A DNA stretch of 64,000 nucleotides, taken from Pseudochrobactrum asaccharolyticum. GTDB taxonomy: Bacteria > Pseudomonadota > Alphaproteobacteria > Rhizobiales > Rhizobiaceae. Below the pieces are notes generated by a model. The model worked only from the letters and a program-made list of their open reading frames with translations, ran no database searches and was not told where the DNA came from. The stretch lies in the NCBI RefSeq assembly GCF_003314995.1, contig NZ_QNRH01000007.1, positions 105,178 to 169,177 on the forward strand, written 5' to 3'. Shown piece by piece: positions 1 to 7,470 of this stretch (position 1 is the first letter of the stretch; each line of letters begins with the position of its first letter). Both the position numbers and the translations under genes were made by a program.

Positions 1-591
1 ACCATCTTCCTGACGAACGAAAGCACCTTCCGTTACAAGCGCAGCACCGATACGGCCGTCAATAGGAGAACGTACGGAAGCGTAGCTGAGATCCAGCTCG
101 GCATCATCAAGATTGGCTTTTGCAACAGCAACCTCAGCCTGTGCCTGCTGGCGGCTGGCTATTGCAACATCATATTGCTCTTTACTGCCGACATTTCTTT
201 GCAGCAGTTTTTCAGAGCGGGTTTCCTGCTGGGCAGCCAGTGCGAGCGAAGCTTCAGCGCGGGCAAGCTGGGCTTTGGCACTATCGACGGCAGCTTTAAA
301 TCTCGCGGGCTCAATCTGGAACAGGATATCACCTGCCTTAACATCCGAGCCTTCGGCAAAACTGCGCTTCAGAACAATGCCGCTGACACGGGCACGCACT
401 TCCGCAAGGCGAACGGGCAGCAGGCGGCCCGGATATTCTTTCTGTAGCTGAATATCTTCCGTTTGCAGAGCTATCGTTCTGACTGTGGGCGGCGGATAGG
501 TAGCTTGTGTTGCATCTGCGGAATTATCACAGGCAGATAAAAATACAGGTATGAGCAGGGGGAAAAGGGTCGTCGATAATTTTAAAGACAT
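1..591 (-). CDS. RND efflux periplasmic adaptor (AcrA/MexA family), N-terminal part
   Basis: The minus-strand frame is open from an ATG at 591 to the window edge, giving 197 residues of a longer protein. It begins with a short hydrophobic leader and a lipobox (LSAC, Cys at about 19), so the mature protein should be a lipoprotein anchored in the inner membrane and facing the periplasm. Next come the biotinyl-lipoyl hairpin (VRARVSGIVLKRSFAEGSDV) and a coiled coil rich in Ala, Gln and Glu, then the return lipoyl strand (SYASVRSPIDGRIG). This is the adaptor that links an RND pump to an outer membrane channel; the pump gene would lie just outside the window. A SoxR-type promoter lies about 75 bp upstream. 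The family is sure; the substrate is unknown. Confidence 0.93.
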   Translation of the reverse strand, partial: MSLKLSTTLFPLLIPVFLSACDNSADATQATYPPPTVRTIALQTEDIQLQKEYPGRLLPVRLAEVRARVSGIVLKRSFAEGSDVKAGDILFQIEPARFKAAVDSAKAQLARAEASLALAAQQETRSEKLLQRNVGSKEQYDVAIASRQQAQAEVAVAKANLDDAELDLSYASVRSPIDGRIGAALVTEGAFVRQEDG

Positions 592-664
592 GTCGTCATC
601 CGGCTTGAATGAGCCTGCTGCCGGGAGGGAAATCAGCATGGCTCACAGATAAGGTTCGGATGGC

Positions 665-695
665 TTCATAAAACCTCAAGTCCAGTTGAGGTCAA
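665..695 (-). promoter_or_regulatory. SoxR-type promoter of the RND pump operon
   Basis: The minus strand reads TTGACC, a 19-bp spacer and TATGAA. The spacer region holds the inverted repeat CCTCAA-N6-TTGAGG, which differs from the E. coli soxS SoxR box at only the central bases. A stretched 19-bp spacer spanned by a dyad is the mark of MerR-family activation, and SoxR control of RND pumps is known in other bacteria. No soxR gene is visible in the window. Confidence 0.82.
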
Positions 696-1005
696 TACAA
701 CTCTTTGTTATGAATTCTTCTTGAATGCAGCGTATTTCCGGTATTCCTCCTCATGAGAAATATTAATAATAATTCTTTTTAATCAATGGCTTAAAATACG
801 GTATGCAGGATTTTCTCATGCATAGAGTTCCACAGTATATTCTTATAGGTAAGGCGTGGTTGGTGTCTTAATTGGCAGGTTTGGATAATAGGTTTCTGCC
901 TGTATGAATGTCGGTGACGCAGAGCAGTATGCATCCGTATCAGACTGCCCGCTTTTCCTGCGATATAATTATTTCGGCATCTTGCTATTCACTTTAAAGA
1001 TGAGT

Positions 1006-1023
1006 AAATAACTCCAGTTATTT
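1006..1023. promoter_or_regulatory. 18-bp palindrome upstream of first ECF sigma gene
   Basis: AAATAACTCCAGTTATTT is a perfect inverted repeat with 8-base arms around CC. It ends 40 bp before the preferred start of the sigma factor gene. Its place suggests an operator for an iron regulator or a leader hairpin; the binding protein is not known. Confidence 0.4.
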
Positions 1024-1062
1024 TTGCATTGCGATTGCACGCATTATTTTTGCAGGTTTTTT

Positions 1063-1566
1063 ATGCCCCCCATGAACGCTGTTTTTGAACGGATTTATGT
1101 CAGGGAGCGTTTGCGCCTGAAGCGGCTTGCAGCCCGTATTCTCGGCAATGCACAGGATGCGGAAGATATTCTACATGATACTTATGTCAAATTATCCAAA
1201 CGATCTTTAACGGAAAATGACGGCGGGCTGGTCGTGCGCACTGTCACGACACTGGCGCTGGATCAGTTGCGCAGCCGTAAAGTGCAGCCGGATAAAGCTG
1301 CATATGACAAGCAAAGCTGTGAAATGTCCGACTTCATTCAGCCTGAACGGATCATCGAAGCGCGTCATGACCTCTTTGCTCTGCTGGATGCGATCCATGC
1401 TTTGCCGGAACGCCGTGCGCAGATTTTTCTGCTGGCCAGAGTTGACGGTATGACCTATCAGCAGATTGCGCATCATTTACAGCTTTCATTGAGTACGGTT
1501 GAAAAAGAAATGGCGGCAGCAATTGCTTACTGCCATAAGTGGCAGCAGATGCGTGACCGGAAATGA
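1063..1566 (+). CDS. ECF sigma factor (FecI-like)
   Basis: This 167-residue protein has the two ECF blocks. Region 2 carries the usual acidic DAEDILHDTYVKL motif at about residues 30-42. Region 4 ends in a helix-turn-helix with DGMTYQQIAHHLQLSLSTVE. It should direct RNA polymerase to the downstream receptor gene when released by the FecR-type partner that follows. I chose ATG 1063 because AGG lies 6 bases upstream; ATG 1072 is also possible, and a TTG at 1024 has no support. The gene starts a sigma / anti-sigma / TonB receptor module. Confidence 0.9.
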   Translation: MPPMNAVFERIYVRERLRLKRLAARILGNAQDAEDILHDTYVKLSKRSLTENDGGLVVRTVTTLALDQLRSRKVQPDKAAYDKQSCEMSDFIQPERIIEARHDLFALLDAIHALPERRAQIFLLARVDGMTYQQIAHHLQLSLSTVEKEMAAAIAYCHKWQQMRDRK

Positions 1567-1615
1567 TTATGTTTGTCTGTCACCAATTTGCAGGCAACTG
1601 CGTGCTTCATGGAAA

Positions 1616-2608
1616 ATGCTTCATCTCATGCTGAAAACCGACGGTTCTGAAAAACTGACAGATGCTGCCATTGAGGAAGCCGCACAATGGTTTGTGCGGA
1701 TGGGCAGTCAGCCGGTCAGCACAGATATACAGCAGGCTTTTCAGGCATGGCTTGAGCAAAGCCCGATGCATCAACAAGCCTATCAGCAAACCGCACAGCT
1801 CTGGACAGATCTGAAAACGCCCGCCCGTGAAGCGGCCAGAAGCGGCTGGCATCGCAAACGGCAACGGCAGTCTTTTTCTCCCGGATATTTTGCCAAATGG
1901 GGCAGTGTTGCAGCGGCGGCGGTTGTTGTCATGACATCAACGGCGCTCTGGCGTGATGCAGGGCTGATACAACGTGCTTTTGCTGAATATGCTGTGGCAC
2001 CCGGCACCTATAGCGAATTAACCCTGAGTGACGGGTCACGAGTCTATCTGGATGGCGACAGCGCTATCAATACAAATTTCGGTGATGCGGAACGCAATGT
2101 CGAGCTGGTTCGCGGCCGCGCATGGTTTGACGTGACGCGGAATGAAAACCGGCCGTTTCATGTGACGGGCGGCACTGCCTCAGTGCACGTGCTTGGTACA
2201 GCCTTTGCTGTCGAGCTGGAACCAGAGGTGACTAAAGTCACCGTCGAGCGCGGGCTGGTTGCGGTGCATTCCAAAGGCAAGACGGACACGGTCCGGCTGG
2301 AGGCCGGAGACAGTGCGGCAGTAACACCGGACAGGATCGAACAAATCCGTGACGGTAATGCGGAAGCCCGTCTCGCATGGCGGCGCGGTTTGATCATGAT
2401 GAACCAGACGCCGCTTAAATCTGTACTGCATGAGCTCGGAAAATATACTGCGGGTCGTATTATTCTCAGTGATAAAGAGCTGGAAAATCTGCCGGTATCA
2501 GGCGTGTTTCAGGCGCAAGATCCTGATGCGGTTTTTGATGCTCTGCGCAGCACGCTCAATCTGACTGTGGTGCGGGTGCCGGGCTTGATGACAATTATCT
2601 ACCGGTAA
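1616..2608 (+). CDS. FecR-family anti-sigma regulator
   Basis: This is a 330-residue FecR-type protein. The N-terminal cytoplasmic part (DUF4880-like, EEAAQWFVRMGSQP at about residue 20) binds the sigma factor. A single membrane segment near residue 100 (SVAAAAVVVMTSTALW) is followed by the periplasmic FecR domain, with the typical LSDGSRVYLDGDSAI, VLGTAFAVE and C-terminal STN-like parts. It passes the receptor signal to the sigma factor across the inner membrane. The longer open frame overlaps the sigma gene by 68 bases, so ATG 1616 is preferred although its ribosome site (GGA) is weak. Confidence 0.88.
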   Translation: MLHLMLKTDGSEKLTDAAIEEAAQWFVRMGSQPVSTDIQQAFQAWLEQSPMHQQAYQQTAQLWTDLKTPAREAARSGWHRKRQRQSFSPGYFAKWGSVAAAAVVVMTSTALWRDAGLIQRAFAEYAVAPGTYSELTLSDGSRVYLDGDSAINTNFGDAERNVELVRGRAWFDVTRNENRPFHVTGGTASVHVLGTAFAVELEPEVTKVTVERGLVAVHSKGKTDTVRLEAGDSAAVTPDRIEQIRDGNAEARLAWRRGLIMMNQTPLKSVLHELGKYTAGRIILSDKELENLPVSGVFQAQDPDAVFDALRSTLNLTVVRVPGLMTIIYR

Positions 2609-2692
2609 AATTATTTTTACGGGTTTTACTCGGGCAAACCGTTCTTTGATTAAGGGCCTGACGTCCTTGAATTTGAACAGGAAACGTCCAGA

Positions 2693-5608
2693 ATGAAGAC
2701 CATCAGAACTGCGTTCACCGCCAGCGGTGTTTCGCTCATTGCGCTTATGTCGGCTTATCCGGCTGGTGCTTTGGCGCAATCCGCCACAACGGCGCAGGAT
2801 CGCACCAGCTATAATTTTAATATTCCTGCGAAACCGCTGCTCACAGCATTGGCTGATTTTACGGCAACCACCGGCATACAGGTTGTGCGCCAGAATGGCG
2901 GAACAATTTCCGGACAATCCGCAGCCGTGATCGGCCGTCAGTCACCGGAAGCAGCACTCCAACGCGTTCTTGGTCCTTCTAAACTGCATTATCGTTTTGT
3001 CGACAGCCGCACAGTCAGCCTCTATGCACCTGATGAGACAGCCGTAAATTCCGGCGGTGTGAACGCTGATGGTGCAACTCAGCTGAACATGATCACGATT
3101 ACAGCGCCTGCCGGTGCTGTCGACGGGGCGTCTGCCGTTTATTCCGCACCTAAGTCCACGGTTTATCTCTCGGAAGAGCAGATCAACCGTTATGGTTCGG
3201 TATCGTCGGCAGATATGCTCAAAGGTTTGCCTGGCGTGCAGGTTGCAGACAGCCGTAACGGCGGCGGTCTTGATGTGAACATTCGTGGTGTTCAGGGGCA
3301 AAGCCGTGTGGCTGTGACCGTGGATGGTTCACAACAGTCGCTTAATGTTTATCGTGGTTATGCCGGAACACAGCAGCGCAGCTATATTGACCCCGATCTG
3401 ATCAGCGACGTGGTGATCAGTAAGGGCCCCGATCTTACACCCGCCGCAGCCGGTGCCATCGGCGGGGCGGTCAGAATGACCACGCTGCGTATTCAGGATA
3501 TTCTTAAGCCCGGTCAGACTTTCGGTGTTCGTCTGAAAGGCGAATTATGGGACAATGGTGTAAAGCAGCCGTATCGTCCGGATCAGGTCAGTTCTGTATC
3601 CGAGCTTAACGCAGATGTACGCAGCGGTCGTCCGGATATTTTTGGCTCGGCAGCGAAATCCGGCAGTATTGCTGCAGCTTATACCAGTGATTTTGTGGAT
3701 GTGGTTGCCGCCTATGCACGGCGCAATCAGGGCAATTATTTTGCCGGTAAACATGGTCGAGATAAATATCGCCAATTCTCTAAATCCGGCTATGAAGAAA
3801 ACACGGTTGCAAAATCCTACAAGGCCGGAGAAGAAGTTTTAAATTCCTCTTCACAAACGGAATCCGTGTTGTTGAAGGCGACAATCAAACCAACGGATGA
3901 ACAGCAGCTTGAGCTGAGCTACCGTTATTATAACGGGCGTTTTGGTGAGGTCATGCCATCGGATATTTTCCGTTTTGGTACCGCCGGACTTTATCAGTAT
4001 CCGACCGGCAGCATGATTATCAATTCGGGTTCAGCACGCTATCAGTATAAGCCAGCCGATAATGATCTGATTGATTTTAAGGCCAATCTCTGGATTACAG
4101 ACGCTAAAAGCGATCAGATCAACGCGACCAACGGGCCTAAATCCCAACAGGTTTATGGCAGCCCTGACCGCACATGGGTACGTATGGATGATGTGCGCGT
4201 GGGTGGCGATCTTTCCAATCGTTCTGAATTTACTACGGAAGCCGGTGCCTTTGCTTTCGACCTTGGCGGTTCGTTCCAGTATGAAAATATCCGTCCGCAA
4301 AAAGACGTTGTGATCTCTGAACACGATATCAACCAGAACCGTAATTTGCGTGACGGGTATCGTTCAGAAATCAGCCTGACCGGTAAGCTCGAATATGAGC
4401 CACGTGAGAATTTACAGTTCTGGGCTGGCGGGCGTTATGGCCGTTACAGTTCTCACGACCGCAATGCGCCATCCGTTGCACGCCGCGAAAAGGTGTTAGG
4501 CAAATGGATTTCTCTCTCCAGAGGTCCGGGCACATGGGACAGCATGTATTGGCGTGCGGATGAAAACGGGCAGTTTACCGATGCCACGGATCCGCGTCTG
4601 AACAATGGTATTGCGGCTGCGGATACCAACAATCCTTTCGACGGGACGCCTTTTGATGAATATGGTACGCCGACCTATATGGCGGTGGGTAAAGCAGGGT
4701 ATAATGAAATTGTCACCGGCTTTGACCGCGGCGAGAAAATGTCGAACAAAGGCAGCGGTTTTACACCGGCCTTTGGTGTGAATTATGAGATTATTCCGCA
4801 GACTTTCCTCTATGCCAGCTACACACAAGGCTACCGTCTGCCGTCATTGTTTGAAACCACGCTTGGCACTTTGCAGGTTGACCCTGCGACTGGTCTGAAG
4901 CCTGAGCGTTCCCGTGCCATTGAGTTTGGTGCCAGCACGACACGCGATGACCTGTTCATGCAGGGTGATACGGCATCTTTCAAGCTCGCTTATTTTGATA
5001 ATAATATCAAAAACTACATCAGCCGTTATTATGACCCGACGTCGAATGGCCTGATGACGTTCAGTAATGCTGACAGCTATAAAGCGAACGGTCTTGAGTT
5101 CCAGTCGAGCTATGATAACGGCCGGATTTTTGCTGATCTTTCCGCGACTTATTATTTTAAAACGGAAACTTGTGATGCGAGTTTCGCGGCGCGTTTGCGG
5201 GCAAGTGCCAACAAGTATCAGCCGACTGAAAACACGCCGGATTGCACGCCCGGCAGCTATATGGGCTCTTTTACCAATACCCAGAACCCGCCGAATTATG
5301 CAGCAAATCTGACACTTGGCAGCCGTTTCTTTGAAGAAAAACTGACCGTGGGTGGACGTATGACCTATACATCAGGGCCGACCGAGACAATCGACAAGCC
5401 GTGGCAAACAGGCGCAACCACGCCGCAGATTATCTATAAGCCGGTTACGCTGTTTGATGCTTTTGTCAGCTATAAATTGCGCGAAGATGCCGTGTTGAAT
5501 GCCTCGGTTCAGAATATCGGGAACCGCTATTATCTGGATCCGCTGGCACAAAGTTTTATGCCAGCACCAGGGCGAACCTATCGCGCCGGTTTCTCAGTTA
5601 AATTTTAA
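2693..5608 (+). CDS. TonB-dependent receptor with signalling domain, probably heme/hemophore type
   Basis: The 971-residue product starts with a signal peptide (cleavage after about ALAQ, residue 29). An STN signalling domain follows (about 40-115), then a plug with NIRGVQGQSRVAVTVDG and a 22-strand-type barrel ending in Phe (SVKF). The plug motif VISKGPDLTPAAAGAIGGAV and the FRAP-like YRLPSLFETTLG resemble the hemoglobin/hemin receptor group that includes HasR. The STN domain means it not only imports its ligand but also signals to the FecR protein upstream. The substrate is inferred, and a siderophore remains possible. AGGAAA lies upstream of the ATG, and a terminator follows. Confidence 0.88.
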   Translation: MKTIRTAFTASGVSLIALMSAYPAGALAQSATTAQDRTSYNFNIPAKPLLTALADFTATTGIQVVRQNGGTISGQSAAVIGRQSPEAALQRVLGPSKLHYRFVDSRTVSLYAPDETAVNSGGVNADGATQLNMITITAPAGAVDGASAVYSAPKSTVYLSEEQINRYGSVSSADMLKGLPGVQVADSRNGGGLDVNIRGVQGQSRVAVTVDGSQQSLNVYRGYAGTQQRSYIDPDLISDVVISKGPDLTPAAAGAIGGAVRMTTLRIQDILKPGQTFGVRLKGELWDNGVKQPYRPDQVSSVSELNADVRSGRPDIFGSAAKSGSIAAAYTSDFVDVVAAYARRNQGNYFAGKHGRDKYRQFSKSGYEENTVAKSYKAGEEVLNSSSQTESVLLKATIKPTDEQQLELSYRYYNGRFGEVMPSDIFRFGTAGLYQYPTGSMIINSGSARYQYKPADNDLIDFKANLWITDAKSDQINATNGPKSQQVYGSPDRTWVRMDDVRVGGDLSNRSEFTTEAGAFAFDLGGSFQYENIRPQKDVVISEHDINQNRNLRDGYRSEISLTGKLEYEPRENLQFWAGGRYGRYSSHDRNAPSVARREKVLGKWISLSRGPGTWDSMYWRADENGQFTDATDPRLNNGIAAADTNNPFDGTPFDEYGTPTYMAVGKAGYNEIVTGFDRGEKMSNKGSGFTPAFGVNYEIIPQTFLYASYTQGYRLPSLFETTLGTLQVDPATGLKPERSRAIEFGASTTRDDLFMQGDTASFKLAYFDNNIKNYISRYYDPTSNGLMTFSNADSYKANGLEFQSSYDNGRIFADLSATYYFKTETCDASFAARLRASANKYQPTENTPDCTPGSYMGSFTNTQNPPNYAANLTLGSRFFEEKLTVGGRMTYTSGPTETIDKPWQTGATTPQIIYKPVTLFDAFVSYKLREDAVLNASVQNIGNRYYLDPLAQSFMPAPGRTYRAGFSVKF

Positions 5609-5614
5609 GGCTTC

Positions 5615-5650
5615 AAATCTGCGCTCCTGTAAATGGGGCGCAGATTTTTT
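5615..5650 (+). terminator. Rho-independent terminator after first receptor
   Basis: The arms AAATCTGCGC and GCGCAGATTT form a 10-bp stem followed by a T run. It closes the first sigma/FecR/receptor unit, so the second module needs its own promoter. Confidence 0.85.
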
Positions 5651-5800
5651 ATAAGCTCAAAAAATGCAAGAAGTTGATCGTCACACAAATATGATTGATT
5701 TTATCATATTATAAGTGTAGTGAAATCGAACGGATATGGTGCCTGTGAATTTGCAGCATTTTATTGGTCTGTCGGTATAAAAACAGAAAGCTAAGCTCCA

Positions 5801-6304
5801 TTGGGCTGGGATATTCAAAACCTGTTTCGGAGTCACGCATGGGGTATTGCCAATTCCCTGCATCGCCGTGGTTTGAATAATGAAACTGCTGCAGATCTTA
5901 CACAGGACACATTCGTGCGTGTTCTGACAACACCACCGCCTGCTGCCAGCGGAAACTTTAATCCGAAAGCCTATCTGTATAAAATCTCACGCAATCTCGG
6001 CACCAATTATCAAAAGCGTGAAGCGCTGATAACGACGGTTGCAATTGACGATGCAAGTGTGCCGGAGATCGCCGATCAAAAGCCATCGCCGGAAGATATT
6101 GTGCATTCACGGCAATGCTTGCTGCAAACCTATAATGCGCTCGCTGAATTGCCGGAGCGTACACGGCAGGCGTTTGAAATGCACCGTCTGGGCGAAAGAA
6201 CGATTGCTGAAATCGGTGAAGAGCTTGGCATATCCACCTCAAGAGCATGGGCACTCATTCGTGATGCCTATAAACATATCCTGTCCCGTGTAGACGCGTT
6301 CTGA
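5801..6304 (+). CDS. ECF sigma factor (FecI-like), second module
   Basis: This 167-residue ECF sigma factor has region 2 (ETAADLTQDTFVRVL, about 27-41) and region 4 (LGERTIAEIGEELGISTSRAW, near the C-terminus). It is followed by a FecR protein and a signalling receptor, as in the module just upstream, but the two sigma factors differ clearly in sequence. The frame is open only from about 5795, and no ATG or GTG occurs before the conserved region, so TTG 5801 is the likely start. This is an unusual start with no strong ribosome site. A frameshift that removed a longer start cannot be excluded. Confidence 0.86.
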   Translation: MGWDIQNLFRSHAWGIANSLHRRGLNNETAADLTQDTFVRVLTTPPPAASGNFNPKAYLYKISRNLGTNYQKREALITTVAIDDASVPEIADQKPSPEDIVHSRQCLLQTYNALAELPERTRQAFEMHRLGERTIAEIGEELGISTSRAWALIRDAYKHILSRVDAF

Positions 6305-6376
6305 AACACGTCATAAACAGGATGCACTGAAAAATCGTGCCCTGCCTTCAAAAACATTGATACGAAAAGGACCGGA

Positions 6377-7339
6377 ATGAGCGAGCCGCATACAGATCAG
6401 AACCAGCTGCTTGATGAGGCGATTGATCTGGTTATCCGGCTTCAGAATGATCCGGATAATACAGTGTCCGGCGACATGATCCGTGCATGGCGGGCAAGAA
6501 GCCCGCTCCATGAGAAAATCTGGCTCCGTATTGATAAGGCCCATGGCGCATCGGGTGCAATTTTGTCTCATCAACGCCGTGAAGAACGCCGGAAAAATAT
6601 CGGTCTGTCACGCCGTCAGTTTATGATCGGCGGTCCGGCTTTGCTGGCGGCAGGCGGATTGTCTTATTCCTTTGGGAAAGAGTTGTTGTTGCGCGCGCAG
6701 GCCGATTATATCACTGCGAAAGGTGAAATGGCGCAGATCACACTTCCGGACGGCAGTCTTGTGACATTAGGGCCGGACAGCGCTCTTCAGCTTGTCTATG
6801 GCTCTGAGCGCCGCGACATTAATTTATTGCGCGGAATGGGCTTTTTTGAGGTCGTACCGGATAAAAGCAAGCCATTTTCAGTTTTGTCAGACACTGTTCG
6901 TGTGACGGCACTCGGCACCGCTTTTGACGTCTCGAATGATGCGGGCGTTATCGCAGTCTCTGTTGATCATGGCGTTGTTGAAATGCAATCACCCGATGCT
7001 GCTCTGGGGGCAGGCAAGCGCCTTGAACAAGGCCAATGGATTAATTTTGATCAAACGACGCAAACCATCGATCAGGGCGCGCGTGAGGCCGAACAAATCG
7101 CGGCATGGCGGGACAAGCTGATCATTGCCGAGAGAGAAACGGTTTCGGCGCTGGTTGCCCGTATCGGTCGCTGGATGCCCGGACGCATTATCATGGCTAG
7201 CCCGAGTACCGGCGCGCAACGGGTCAGCGGTGTATATGACCTGACCGATCCGCTTCGTGCATTGGAAGCCGTGGTGCATCCGACCGGCGCACAGGTGCGA
7301 CAACTATCGTCTTTTGTCACTATTATTACCCCACTTTAA
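6377..7339 (+). CDS. FecR-family anti-sigma regulator, second module
   Basis: The 320-residue protein has the FecR layout: a cytoplasmic sigma-binding part (1-75), one membrane segment (about 82-100) and a periplasmic FecR domain (LPDGSLVTLGPDSALQ, ALGTAFDVSNDAG). A twin arginine sits right before the membrane segment (LSRRQFMIGGPALLAAGG), as reported for Tat-dependent FecR proteins. The first-module FecR lacks it. GGACCGG upstream of the ATG supports the start. It should couple ligand binding by the 7471-10188 receptor to release of the 5801-6304 sigma factor. Confidence 0.88.
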   Translation: MSEPHTDQNQLLDEAIDLVIRLQNDPDNTVSGDMIRAWRARSPLHEKIWLRIDKAHGASGAILSHQRREERRKNIGLSRRQFMIGGPALLAAGGLSYSFGKELLLRAQADYITAKGEMAQITLPDGSLVTLGPDSALQLVYGSERRDINLLRGMGFFEVVPDKSKPFSVLSDTVRVTALGTAFDVSNDAGVIAVSVDHGVVEMQSPDAALGAGKRLEQGQWINFDQTTQTIDQGAREAEQIAAWRDKLIIAERETVSALVARIGRWMPGRIIMASPSTGAQRVSGVYDLTDPLRALEAVVHPTGAQVRQLSSFVTIITPL

Positions 7340-7470
7340 AAATATGAGTAAAAAAGTAAAAATATTACAGCCCCGATTGTATTACATTCAGGGTCGCATT
7401 TCTTCATCGACAGAAAGCACGATCCTTCAGGAAATTTGCCAAGAAATTTGCATTGACGGAGAGTGCACCG

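Noticed and set aside
1499..1615. Upstream extension of the first FecR gene into the sigma gene
   Set aside because: The overlap of 68 bases and non-FecR sequence before residue 40 argue for the internal ATG at 1616.
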